In this document: positions 7,215-13,691 of the stretch, in pieces
Position numbering within the stretch: the stretch's first letter is position 1
Layout of the letters: every line of letters begins with the position of its first letter
Source of the DNA: Microbacterium sp.
GTDB lineage: Bacteria; Actinomycetota; Actinomycetes; Actinomycetales; Microbacteriaceae
DNA length: 22,587 nt
Direction of reading: 5' to 3'
NCBI GenBank assembly: GCA_003524435.1
Contig: DQHP01000053.1
Coordinates: 170 to 22,756, forward strand
The notes under the pieces: model-generated
Databases searched by the model: none
The model's input: the letters and a program-made list of their open reading frames with translations, nothing else
Told to the model about the DNA's origin: nothing
Program-made: the position numbers and the translations under genes

Positions 7215-7767
7215 CGGGTCACCACGCGACCACCTGCTCCAGCGAGCGACATCACATCTCGCGCAGCACGGGATCGGTGATGCGAGCCTTCGCACAATAG
7301 CGACTGCGCTCGGAACGAGTCATCGCATGCTGATCTACCACTTCGGCTCGCGAGACGGATTGCTCGCTGCCGTCGTCGAACGGCTGCAGCGCGATCAGCA
7401 GGCGATCCTTGATCAGCTCGTACTCCGCACGGAAGGAGAGCTCTCCGACGCCGCCTGGCGTTTTTGGACGGCGATGGTGGATGCTGACGCAGTGGGGCCG
7501 CTGCTGTTCGAACTTTCCGCTCCGGCAATGCGCGGCGCCGCGTGGGCCGATACCTTCCGGGCAAGCAGTGCCGCGTGGACTTCGCATCTGACTGCGCTGC
7601 AAATTGAGTCGGGTCAGCCAGCTGAGTCAGCGGAATCGACAGCCAAGATGACGATGGCCCTCGTTCGTGGGGCGCTGTGGGAGTTGGGCATCACGGGCGA
7701 TCGATCGGCGGCTGATGCCACGGTTCGCGCCTTCCTTGAGCGGTACTGGAGCGCGCGGCCCGAGTGA
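7207..7767 (+). CDS. TetR/AcrR-family transcriptional regulator
   Basis: A 186-residue one-component repressor. The N-terminal HTH covers roughly residues 8-55: LLQRATSHLAQHGIGDASLRT, then IATALGTSHRMLIYHFGSRDGLLAAVV, where the recognition helix and the YHFGSRDGLL turn are standard TetR. The remainder is a helical ligand/dimer domain with no strong family match that I recognise. It overlaps the hydroxylase by 8 nt, so both are made from the same transcript, consistent with autoregulation through the palindrome at 5694-5709 and induction by the hydroxylase's substrate. Its stop lies 9 bp from the stop of the convergent ScfR gene, leaving no space for a normal terminator. Confidence 0.93.
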   Translation: MSDGSPRDHLLQRATSHLAQHGIGDASLRTIATALGTSHRMLIYHFGSRDGLLAAVVERLQRDQQAILDQLVLRTEGELSDAAWRFWTAMVDADAVGPLLFELSAPAMRGAAWADTFRASSAAWTSHLTALQIESGQPAESAESTAKMTMALVRGALWELGITGDRSAADATVRAFLERYWSARPE

Positions 7768-7776
7768 CTGGCAGCG

Positions 7777-9222
7777 CTACTGCTCTGCTGCGTGCCGCGC
7801 AAGGAAGGTGTAAACCTCGTTCTCGTCGACACCAGGGAATGCTCCCCGTGGCAGCGGGGAGAACATGTGTGTGTGCACCCGCGCGCTCGGCCAGGCGTTG
7901 TTGCTCCAGCGCTCGGCAAGATCGGCTGAGGGGCGACGGCAACATGCTTCATCGGGGCACGTGGAGACGGCGCGCTCGGGCGTATCGCGGCCTCGCCACC
8001 ATCGAGCGTCGTCAAACGGTACCCCAACGGTGATCGAGTATTCCCCGTCGCGAGAAGTTCCGGTCTGGGTCGCGCACCAGAACGTGCCTGAAGGAGTATC
8101 AGTGTATTGGTGCCGCTCCGTCGTGCGGTTCTGCTGTGTGAAGGCCGCCCGCGCCTGGAACTTACGGCACACCGGTTGGCCTTCGACAGCACCTGTGACA
8201 TCCATCGGCAGGAGAAGATTGTCGTTCTCATAGACACGAGTGATCGCACCGGTGTCGTCCACGCGCAAGAAGTGCAGCAGCATCCCGAGGTGTTCAGTCA
8301 TGAGGTTTGTCATCCGCATTCCCGCAGCTTCATGGGTCACGCCGAACGCATCACGAAAGTCTTCTACGGCCAGGTTGCGGTCCTTCTTCGCCTGCTGCAA
8401 GAACGCGACGCTCGCCGTCTCCGGCATCAGGCAACATGCCGCGAAGTAGTTGATCTCCAGCCGCTGCTGGAGGAAGTTCGCGTAATCAGTCGGGGGAGTG
8501 TGCCCGAGCAGTCGGTGCGCCATCGCCTGCAATGCCATTGAGCGCAGGCCATGCCCGCCGGGGATGGATGCCGGCGGCAGATAGATCCGACTGTTCTCGA
8601 GGTCGGTGATCGAGCGTGTGGAATGCGGAAGGTCGCTGGCGTAGATGAGCTCGAAGCCCAGTTTCTCGGCCATGATGATCACTGTGCGGTGGGTGAGAGC
8701 TCCACTGACGTGTCCGGCAGCTTTCAGCTGCTTCTCCGCGAGCTTCTCAATGTCGCCGATGTAGTTGTTCTGCGCGCGCATCCTCAGCCGAAGCTCAGTG
8801 TTTGCACGCCGCGCCTCTTCTGGTGTTGCAATCGCTTCGCGCTCGCGGCGCTGCAGTTCGCGGTGTAGACCGAGAATCGACTCGATCGTCTCGTCGGGCA
8901 TCCCTTTTGACACGCGGATCGGCGTAATTCCGAGTTGGCGGAACACCGGACTTCCCTGGGCGCGCTCAAGTTCGATCTCCAATGCGGCACGACCGTTTGG
9001 CGGTTCGTCAGAGATGAGATCGGCGACCTCTGTGTGCGTGGCATGTGCGATGGCCTGCAGGAGCGACAGCTTGGGTTCGCGTTTGCCGTTCTCGATGAGG
9101 CTCAGCTGAGAGCCTGCGACTCCTACGATCGTGCCGAGCTCATCCAGCGTGAATCCCTGGGCGACCCGGTGATGGCGGATGCGATGGCCAAGAGTGGTGA
9201 GGTGGATGCCAGAGGTGCTCAT
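7777..9222 (-). CDS. RamB/PrpR-like short-chain fatty acyl regulator (XRE HTH + ScfR domain)
   Basis: A 481-residue regulator. Residues ~9-63 are an XRE HTH (LGHRIRHHRVAQGFTLDELG, then SQLSLIENGKREPKLSLLQAI). The middle is an ImmA/IrrE-like region whose metal motif is degenerate: MAHRLLGHT at ~233-242 keeps two histidines but lacks the Glu of HExxH. The C-terminal part matches the ScfR domain (PF09856, ex-DUF2083) of RamB and PrpR, regulators of acetate/propionate and glyoxylate genes. Cysteines cluster at 263/264, 352, 383, 422, 427/428; in mycobacterial PrpR this domain binds acyl-CoA and a 4Fe-4S cluster, so these are candidate ligands. ATG 9222 is chosen over GTG 9249 because TATGCT lies 6 nt upstream. 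Being divergent from pckG, it probably controls pckG and itself in response to acyl-CoA. Confidence 0.88.
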   Translation of the reverse strand: MSTSGIHLTTLGHRIRHHRVAQGFTLDELGTIVGVAGSQLSLIENGKREPKLSLLQAIAHATHTEVADLISDEPPNGRAALEIELERAQGSPVFRQLGITPIRVSKGMPDETIESILGLHRELQRREREAIATPEEARRANTELRLRMRAQNNYIGDIEKLAEKQLKAAGHVSGALTHRTVIIMAEKLGFELIYASDLPHSTRSITDLENSRIYLPPASIPGGHGLRSMALQAMAHRLLGHTPPTDYANFLQQRLEINYFAACCLMPETASVAFLQQAKKDRNLAVEDFRDAFGVTHEAAGMRMTNLMTEHLGMLLHFLRVDDTGAITRVYENDNLLLPMDVTGAVEGQPVCRKFQARAAFTQQNRTTERHQYTDTPSGTFWCATQTGTSRDGEYSITVGVPFDDARWWRGRDTPERAVSTCPDEACCRRPSADLAERWSNNAWPSARVHTHMFSPLPRGAFPGVDENEVYTFLARHAAEQ

Positions 9223-9228
9223 TCCTTG

Positions 9229-9234
9229 AGCATA
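9229..9234 (-). promoter_or_regulatory. -10 box of ScfR gene, leaderless start
   Basis: Minus-strand TATGCT, six bases (CAAGGA), then ATG 9222. AAGGA directly abuts the ATG and so cannot serve as a normal Shine-Dalgarno site. The upstream GTG at 9249 would lie 5' of the expected transcription start. Confidence 0.5.
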
Positions 9235-9238
9235 GCGA

Positions 9239-9316
9239 AAGAATTGCACTTCTTATGCTCTGAATTGAACGAAACACTCGGCTGATGTTCCGCAGAATGG
9301 ATCTAGACATCAATTC
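9239..9316. promoter_or_regulatory. Candidate ScfR operator region between regulator and pckG
   Basis: The 109-bp divergent gap holds an inverted repeat AAGAATTGCACTTCTT (9239-9254, 5-bp arms) and three copies of GAATTG or its complement: 9241-9246, 9262-9267 (exactly 21 bp later, two helical turns) and CAATTC at 9311-9316. The first reads GAATTGCAC and the second GAATTGAAC. RamB-type regulators bind TTGCA-containing sites, which the first copy resembles. Which repeat is bound is not decidable by eye. Confidence 0.45.
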
Positions 9317-9331
9317 TTCGAGGGAGCAGAC

Positions 9332-11194
9332 ATGGCTATGGCAGATACCTTCACACCACGCCTTCCCGCTGTTGCAGCGGTGCGAACGCGGGGCGCAGTA
9401 CCGACCTATGACACTCCTGCCATGGCTGAACTGGTCGCGTGGGTTGATGAGATCAGCGCACTCACGCAGCCAGCATCTGTCCATTGGGTTGATGGTTCCG
9501 CGGCGGAGAACGACGCGCTGCTGCACGAGCTCGTCGACGAAGGCAAGCTCACCAAGCTGAATCCCGAATGGCGTCCTGGTTCGTTCCTCGCGCGCTCGCA
9601 CCCCAGCGACGTCGCTCGTACCGAGGCGCGTACCTTCATCGCCTCCGCACTGGAGAAGGACGCCGGCCCCACAAACAACTGGGCTGAGCCCGCCCAAATG
9701 CACCAGAAGATGACCGAGATCTTCGAAGGGTCGATGCGCGGGCGCACGATGTACGTCGTGCCGTTCTCCATGGGCGCCGTCGGCGGACCGCTCTCACACA
9801 TCGGCGTGCAGGTCACCGACAGTGCTTACGCTGTCGCATCCATCGGGATCATGACGCGCGTCGGCGACGCCGTCACCCGCCAGATCGCCGAGGGAAAGCC
9901 GTGGGTCAAGACTGTGCACTCGGTCGGCGCACCGCTCGCTCCTGGTGAGCAGGATGTCGAGTGGCCGTACAACGACGAGAAGTACATCGTGCACTTCCCT
10001 GACACCCTCGAGGTCTACTCCTACGGCTCCGGCTACGGCGGAAACGCCATCCTGGCCAAGAAGTGCTTCGCACTGCGGATCGCCTCTGTGATCGCCCGCG
10101 ACGAGGGATGGCTCGCAGAGCATATGCTCCTCATCCGCGTCATCGATCCCCAGGGCAAGGCGTACCACGTTGCTGCCGCCTTCCCGTCGGCGTGCGGAAA
10201 GACGAACCTCGCGATGCTGCGTCCGACGATTCCCGGCTGGAAGGTCGAGACGCTCGGTGATGACATCGCGTGGATTCGCCCGGGTGAAGACGGCCGTATG
10301 TGGGCGATCAACCCTGAAGCCGGCTTCTTCGGCGTTGCGCCAGGGACGGGCGAATCGACCAACGTCACCGCTGTTGAGACGCTGTGGGGCAACACGATTT
10401 TCACCAACGTTGCACTGCGCCCCGATGGTGATGTCTGGTGGGAGGGGCTGACGGACACTCCGCCCGCGAACCTCATCGACTGGGAAGGCAACGACTGGAC
10501 GCCTGACTCGGGCCGCCCGGCTGCGCATCCCAACTCGCGCTTCACCGTGGCCGCAGCCCAGTGCCCGCAGATCTCGGATGACTGGGAAGAGGCAGTTCCG
10601 CTGGATGTCATTTTGTTCGGCGGTCGCCGGGCCAGCAATGTTCCGCTTGTCGTAGAGGCGACGGACTGGACGCACGGTGTCTTCCTCGGCGCGACCATTT
10701 CGTCGGAGCGCACCGCTGCCGCAGAAGGAACGGTCGGAGAACTGCGCCGCGACCCATTCGCGATGCTCCCGTTCTGTGGCTACAACATGGGCGACTACTT
10801 CGCGCACTGGCTCAAAGTCGGACGCTCGCTGCGCTTTGACCGTGCGCCGCGAATCTTCCAGGTGAACTGGTTCCGTCGCGGCTCAGACGGCCGGTTCCTG
10901 TGGCCCGGATTCGGCGACAACTCGCGCGTCATCGACTGGATCATCCGCCGCGTCAGCGGTGAGGTGGCCGCCGTCGATAGCCCGATCGGCCGCCTGCCGG
11001 TGATCGAAGACCTCAACCTCGACGGCATCGATGTTCCGCAGCAGGACCTCGACGAACTGTTCGCCGTGGATTCTGAGGCCTGGTTGCAAGAGGCCGGCGC
11101 CACCGAGAAGTTCTTCGATACGTTCGGCGACACGATGCCGGCCGCGCTGCGGTCAGAGCTCGCCTCGCTGCGCTACCGCCTCGCACAAGTGTGA
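9332..11194 (+). CDS. pckG: Phosphoenolpyruvate carboxykinase (GTP)
   Basis: Converts oxaloacetate and GTP to PEP, CO2 and GDP; a gluconeogenic/anaplerotic cytosolic enzyme. The 620-residue length and all motifs fit the GTP class rather than the ATP class: MYVVPFSMGAVGGPLSHIGVQVTDSAYAVASI for substrate binding, AFPSACGKTNLAML as the P-loop (kinase-1a) with the reactive cysteine at residue 288, the same number as in the rat enzyme, and GDDIAWIRPGEDGRMWAINPEAGFFGVAPGT as kinase-2/metal site. The start ATG 9332 has AGGGAG 5 nt upstream (9321-9326), so unlike several neighbours it is leadered; an in-frame ATG at 9338 is less well spaced. Divergent from the ScfR regulator. A 13-bp hairpin begins 8 nt after the stop. 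Confidence 0.98.
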   Translation: MAMADTFTPRLPAVAAVRTRGAVPTYDTPAMAELVAWVDEISALTQPASVHWVDGSAAENDALLHELVDEGKLTKLNPEWRPGSFLARSHPSDVARTEARTFIASALEKDAGPTNNWAEPAQMHQKMTEIFEGSMRGRTMYVVPFSMGAVGGPLSHIGVQVTDSAYAVASIGIMTRVGDAVTRQIAEGKPWVKTVHSVGAPLAPGEQDVEWPYNDEKYIVHFPDTLEVYSYGSGYGGNAILAKKCFALRIASVIARDEGWLAEHMLLIRVIDPQGKAYHVAAAFPSACGKTNLAMLRPTIPGWKVETLGDDIAWIRPGEDGRMWAINPEAGFFGVAPGTGESTNVTAVETLWGNTIFTNVALRPDGDVWWEGLTDTPPANLIDWEGNDWTPDSGRPAAHPNSRFTVAAAQCPQISDDWEEAVPLDVILFGGRRASNVPLVVEATDWTHGVFLGATISSERTAAAEGTVGELRRDPFAMLPFCGYNMGDYFAHWLKVGRSLRFDRAPRIFQVNWFRRGSDGRFLWPGFGDNSRVIDWIIRRVSGEVAAVDSPIGRLPVIEDLNLDGIDVPQQDLDELFAVDSEAWLQEAGATEKFFDTFGDTMPAALRSELASLRYRLAQV

Positions 11195-11201
11195 CACTGC
11201 G

Positions 11202-11244
11202 CCTGCCCCGAGACAGCGTCCAAGTGATGCAGTCTCGGGGCAGG
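11202..11244 (+). terminator. Perfect 13-bp hairpin after pckG
   Basis: CCTGCCCCGAGAC (11202-11214) pairs exactly with GTCTCGGGGCAGG (11232-11244) across a 17-nt loop, starting 8 nt after the pckG stop. There is no U-run afterwards, so it would be a U-less terminator or an mRNA 3'-end stabiliser. The right arm begins inside TGCAGTCTCG (11228-11237), which is repeated at 11246-11255. Confidence 0.6.
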
Positions 11245-11263
11245 GTGCAGTCTCGAGAAAGCT

Positions 11264-11326
11264 CGCGACGGCGGGACGGGAGGGGCATACCCATGGCTGA
11301 GTGGTCCCGGTCGTCCTGCCGTCGCG
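11264..11326 (+). terminator. 16-bp stem-loop in pckG 3' region
   Basis: The arm at 11264-11279 (CGCGACGGCGGGACGG) pairs with 11311-11326 (TCGTCCTGCCGTCGCG). Only two positions are non-Watson-Crick and both are G.U on the plus strand but C.A on the minus strand, so the structure suits a rightward transcript (pckG read-through). The loop is 31 nt. TATAAA follows directly. Confidence 0.45.
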
Positions 11327-11333
11327 TATAAAC

Positions 11334-11350
11334 CGGGCGATACGCGCCCG
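11334..11350. repeat. Short CGGGCG/CGCCCG inverted repeat
   Basis: CGGGCG (11334-11339) and CGCCCG (11345-11350) with a 5-nt loop. It lies between the two longer hairpins of the convergent region. Small and symmetric, it has no strand preference. Confidence 0.3.
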
Positions 11351-11360
11351 ATGAGCGGGG

Positions 11361-11413
11361 CCTGCCCCGATCTGCTGACGTTTCGGGGGAATCGAATGGC
11401 AGATCGGGACAGG
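11361..11413 (-). terminator. 15-bp stem-loop after ABC exporter operon
   Basis: CCTGCCCCGATCTGC (11361-11375) faces GCAGATCGGGACAGG (11399-11413) with one odd pair, C.A in plus-strand RNA but G.U in minus-strand RNA, so it suits the leftward exporter transcript, whose stop lies 41 nt upstream. The loop is 23 nt. No U-run is seen. Its left arm shares GCCTGCCCCGA with the hairpin after pckG. Confidence 0.5.
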
Positions 11414-11454
11414 TCCGTACTGCCGCGACGGGCGAGCGAGTAACGCGCCGGATG

Positions 11455-13380
11455 CTACGCGAGCAGCTGGTGCCGCGCGAGGTCGCGGTACAGCGGAGTC
11501 GACTCGATGAGCTCTGCGTGAGTGCCCTGTCCGATGACGGTGCCGTGTTCCAGCACGATGATCAGATCGCTGTCAACGACGGTCGACAGGCGGTGCGCGA
11601 TCACCAGGAGCGTGCGATCTGCAGAGACCGCATCGATCGCCTGGCGCATCCGCTGCTCGTTGACGCCGTCGAGTGATGATGTTGACTCATCCAGCAGCAG
11701 GATCGGAGCCTCGGTGAGCAGCGCGCGGGCAATCGCGAGCCGCTGGCGTTCTCCACCCGATAGCATCACTCCGTCTTCACCAACCGGCGTCTCCAGGCCG
11801 AGGGGGCCGCGTTCGAGCACTTCGCCGAGGTTCACCTCGCGCAGCACCCGCGCACAGTCAGCATCGGAGGCATCGGGCGACGCGAGCCTCAGATTTTCAG
11901 CGAGCGTACCCGCCAGCGTCGGAGCATCCTGCTCGACATAGCCGAAGTGCCCACGCAATTCAGCGCGACGGTACGTGCGAATGTCATGACCATCGAGCCG
12001 GATCGAGCCACCGGTGGGGTCATAGAACCGTTCGATTAGAGAGAGGATCGTGCTCTTTCCGGCGCCGCTCGGGCCCACCAGCGCGACCCGAGAACCACGT
12101 GGCACCTCGAAGGAAACGCCACGGAGCACGTCACGGTCTGCGTGTGTCTCGGCATCCGTCTGTTCGGCTCTGCGCTCAAGGTGCGCGTCGACGAGTACCG
12201 TCCTGGCCTCTGTCTCTGCTGCTTCTCGTGCGGCGACAACGGCGTCTGGGTAGCGGAAGCGCACGTCGTGGAACGAGATCGTGGCGGCGGGTACAGGCGA
12301 AGCAGAATCGTTCGCTGAGACTGTCGAAGGGGCGGATCCGGCCCCCGCCGAAGCCGCAATCGCCGCATCCTCCTGGTCTTCCGTCGGCAGATCGAGCACT
12401 TCTTGGATGCGTCCGAGCGCTCCTAGTGCCTGGTTCACCGAGGTGATGGCGCCGAAGGTCGTCGCTAGCGGCATGATCAGCATGAACAGGAACAGCACGA
12501 AGGTGATGAGTGATGCGATTTCGATAGCGCCCGCGGCAACGCGGAATCCGCCGACACCGAGCACCGCGAGCAGCGACAGTTGCAGTGCGATGCCCGAGAT
12601 CGGAACGACCAGTGACGAGACCTTCGCGATGCGCACGCCGAGGCCGTAGGCCTCTCCCGCAAGTTCAGAGACCGCAGCGGTCTCTCGTTCGGTGGCTCCC
12701 GATGCGCGTACCGTGCGGATTGAGCCCACCGCACGCTCCACGGCAGACGCAAGCTCTCCGACCTTGACCTGCTGGGCGCTGGACGCTGTGCGAATGCGTC
12801 CGCTGAGCAGCACCACAACGACGACCGATGCGCCGACGACGACGACGATCAGCAGCAGCAGGATGGGGTCGATGATGAGCATCGCGATCAAGGCGCCGAG
12901 GAACAGCACTGCGCTGCCGACAGCATCCGCGAGCCCCTGTGTGAGGACGGCGTAAAGCAGCGTCGTGTCGGTGCCTACCCGAGAGACGAGGTCACCCGTT
13001 CGTCGTGAGTCGAATTCGCGGATCGGCAGATGCAGGATGCGTGCGACCAACTGTCGGCGACTGGAATATACGACGGCAGTGCCGGTGCGCTGCAGCAGGT
13101 AGTGCTGATATCCGGAGATCACGGATGACACGATCACGAAGCCGACGAGCAGCCAAACCAGGATGCCGAGCGTTCCTCCGGCCTGCACCGCCGTTATGAC
13201 CTGCCCGACCAGTAAAGGTTGCACGAGCGACGTGGCGGCTCCGATGAGGCTGAGCACGGCGACAACGATGAGCGTGCGCTTGTGCTCGAAGAGGAACGGA
13301 AGAAGTTGGCGGAACGTGGCGCGCGGACCATCCTGGGGCGCGCCGCGTCCACGTCGGCGGGTTGTCGCCGTGCGAGACAT
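11455..13380 (-). CDS. ABC exporter half-transporter (permease-ATPase fusion)
   Basis: A 641-residue exporter working as a dimer in the membrane. Residues ~1-330 are the six-helix type-1 transmembrane domain (TLIVVAVLSLIGAATSL, LGILVWLLVGFVIVSSVI, LLLLIVVVVGASVVVVVLL and others, with the coupling segment EFDSRRTGDLVSRVGTD). The ATPase follows: ISFHDVRFRYPDA, Walker A GPSGAGKST (~433), signature LSGGERQR (~541), Walker B PILLLDES (~558) with D-loop SSLD, and H-loop IAHRLST (~591). Odd: about 45 charged, Ala/Glu/Arg-rich residues (AAREAAETEARTVL...ETHADRD) are inserted between the first ATPase strand and VLRGVSFEVPRG, where family members have about ten; another ~30 Ser/Ala residues form the linker. 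CGAGGT precedes the ATG. It lies 27 nt after the small HTH gene, an apparent self-regulated efflux operon. Substrate unknown. Confidence 0.95.
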   Translation of the reverse strand: MSRTATTRRRGRGAPQDGPRATFRQLLPFLFEHKRTLIVVAVLSLIGAATSLVQPLLVGQVITAVQAGGTLGILVWLLVGFVIVSSVISGYQHYLLQRTGTAVVYSSRRQLVARILHLPIREFDSRRTGDLVSRVGTDTTLLYAVLTQGLADAVGSAVLFLGALIAMLIIDPILLLLIVVVVGASVVVVVLLSGRIRTASSAQQVKVGELASAVERAVGSIRTVRASGATERETAAVSELAGEAYGLGVRIAKVSSLVVPISGIALQLSLLAVLGVGGFRVAAGAIEIASLITFVLFLFMLIMPLATTFGAITSVNQALGALGRIQEVLDLPTEDQEDAAIAASAGAGSAPSTVSANDSASPVPAATISFHDVRFRYPDAVVAAREAAETEARTVLVDAHLERRAEQTDAETHADRDVLRGVSFEVPRGSRVALVGPSGAGKSTILSLIERFYDPTGGSIRLDGHDIRTYRRAELRGHFGYVEQDAPTLAGTLAENLRLASPDASDADCARVLREVNLGEVLERGPLGLETPVGEDGVMLSGGERQRLAIARALLTEAPILLLDESTSSLDGVNEQRMRQAIDAVSADRTLLVIAHRLSTVVDSDLIIVLEHGTVIGQGTHAELIESTPLYRDLARHQLLA

Positions 13381-13407
13381 GCAGACCTCGATCTGAGAGA
13401 AATGGGG

Positions 13408-13614
13408 TTACTTACGACCGTACTTCCTGTGGACCGCTTGTTTTGTCACTCCGAGTGCGCTGGCGATCGCCTGCCAGGAATATCCGGTCAGGCGGGCGCG
13501 GCGCACTTGAGCTTCCTCAGCGCGAGCGATGTCACGACGAATGCTGGCAAGCCGGTGTAATTCGGCGATCGGCTCGCCGTTCGGCTCGAGGTCCTGCGCG
13601 GTGTGAACGGTCAT
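13408..13614 (-). CDS. Small HTH regulator upstream of ABC exporter
   Basis: A 68-residue protein: an N-terminal helix rich in charged residues (EPIAELHRLASIRRDIARAEEAQVRRARL) followed by a helix-turn-helix, YSWQAIASALGVTKQAVHRKYGRK, whose 'W..IA.aLGvsrQAvh.KYgr' pattern is shared by small actinobacterial HTH proteins found ahead of Clp-N-domain or transporter genes. The protein ends immediately after the recognition helix, so the long helix must provide dimerisation. ATG 13614 lies 6 nt after a near-consensus -10, and two 18-bp inverted repeats overlap the promoter, pointing to autorepression. First gene of the operon with the ABC exporter (27-nt gap). Confidence 0.88.
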   Translation of the reverse strand: MTVHTAQDLEPNGEPIAELHRLASIRRDIARAEEAQVRRARLTGYSWQAIASALGVTKQAVHRKYGRK

Positions 13615-13616
13615 GC

Positions 13617-13634
13617 TGTCAATATATGTTGACG
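13617..13634. promoter_or_regulatory. Operator 1 (TGTCAA-N6-TTGACG) over HTH gene -10
   Basis: TGTCAATATATGTTGACG: GTCAA and TTGAC arms with a 6-bp centre. It covers the minus-strand -10 (TATATT) and starts 3 bp before the HTH-gene ATG. It shares the arms and the ATG of the centre with a second copy 27 bp away. The small HTH protein is the likely binder. Confidence 0.65.
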
Positions 13635-13649
13635 TCCTTCGTGTGTCAA
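13621..13649 (-). promoter_or_regulatory. Near-consensus promoter of HTH-ABC operon
   Basis: Minus strand: TTGACA (13649-13644), 17-bp spacer, TATATT (13626-13621), six bases, ATG 13614. -35 is 6/6 and -10 is 5/6 to the housekeeping sigma consensus, with optimal spacing; this is the best promoter in the window and predicts a leaderless mRNA. Confidence 0.85.
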
Positions 13650-13661
13650 ATGATGTTGACG
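13644..13661. promoter_or_regulatory. Operator 2 (TGTCAA-N6-TTGACG) shared by divergent promoters
   Basis: TGTCAAATGATGTTGACG has the same arms as operator 1. Its left arm is the -35 of the leftward HTH-ABC promoter and its right arm TTGACG is a plausible -35 of the rightward peptidase promoter. One bound repressor here could therefore shut off both transcription units. Confidence 0.65.
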
Positions 13662-13685
13662 AACGACTCGTTGAGACAAGAGAAT
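13656..13685 (+). promoter_or_regulatory. Promoter of S66 peptidase gene
   Basis: TTGACG (13656-13661), 18-bp spacer, GAGAAT (13680-13685, 4/6 to TATAAT), six bases, ATG 13692. The -35 lies within operator 2. The -10 is weak, so this is a moderate call. Confidence 0.45.
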
Positions 13686-13691
13686 GGACGG

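Noticed and set aside
8935..9285. Possible plus-strand small gene overlapping the ScfR N-terminus and promoter
   Set aside because: No ribosome site or motif; it would be antisense to the XRE domain and run through the shared promoter region.
9794..10807. Open minus-strand frame of 337 codons inside pckG
   Set aside because: It lies wholly antisense to a fully conserved enzyme, has no recognisable domain, and its composition is a shadow of pckG codon use.
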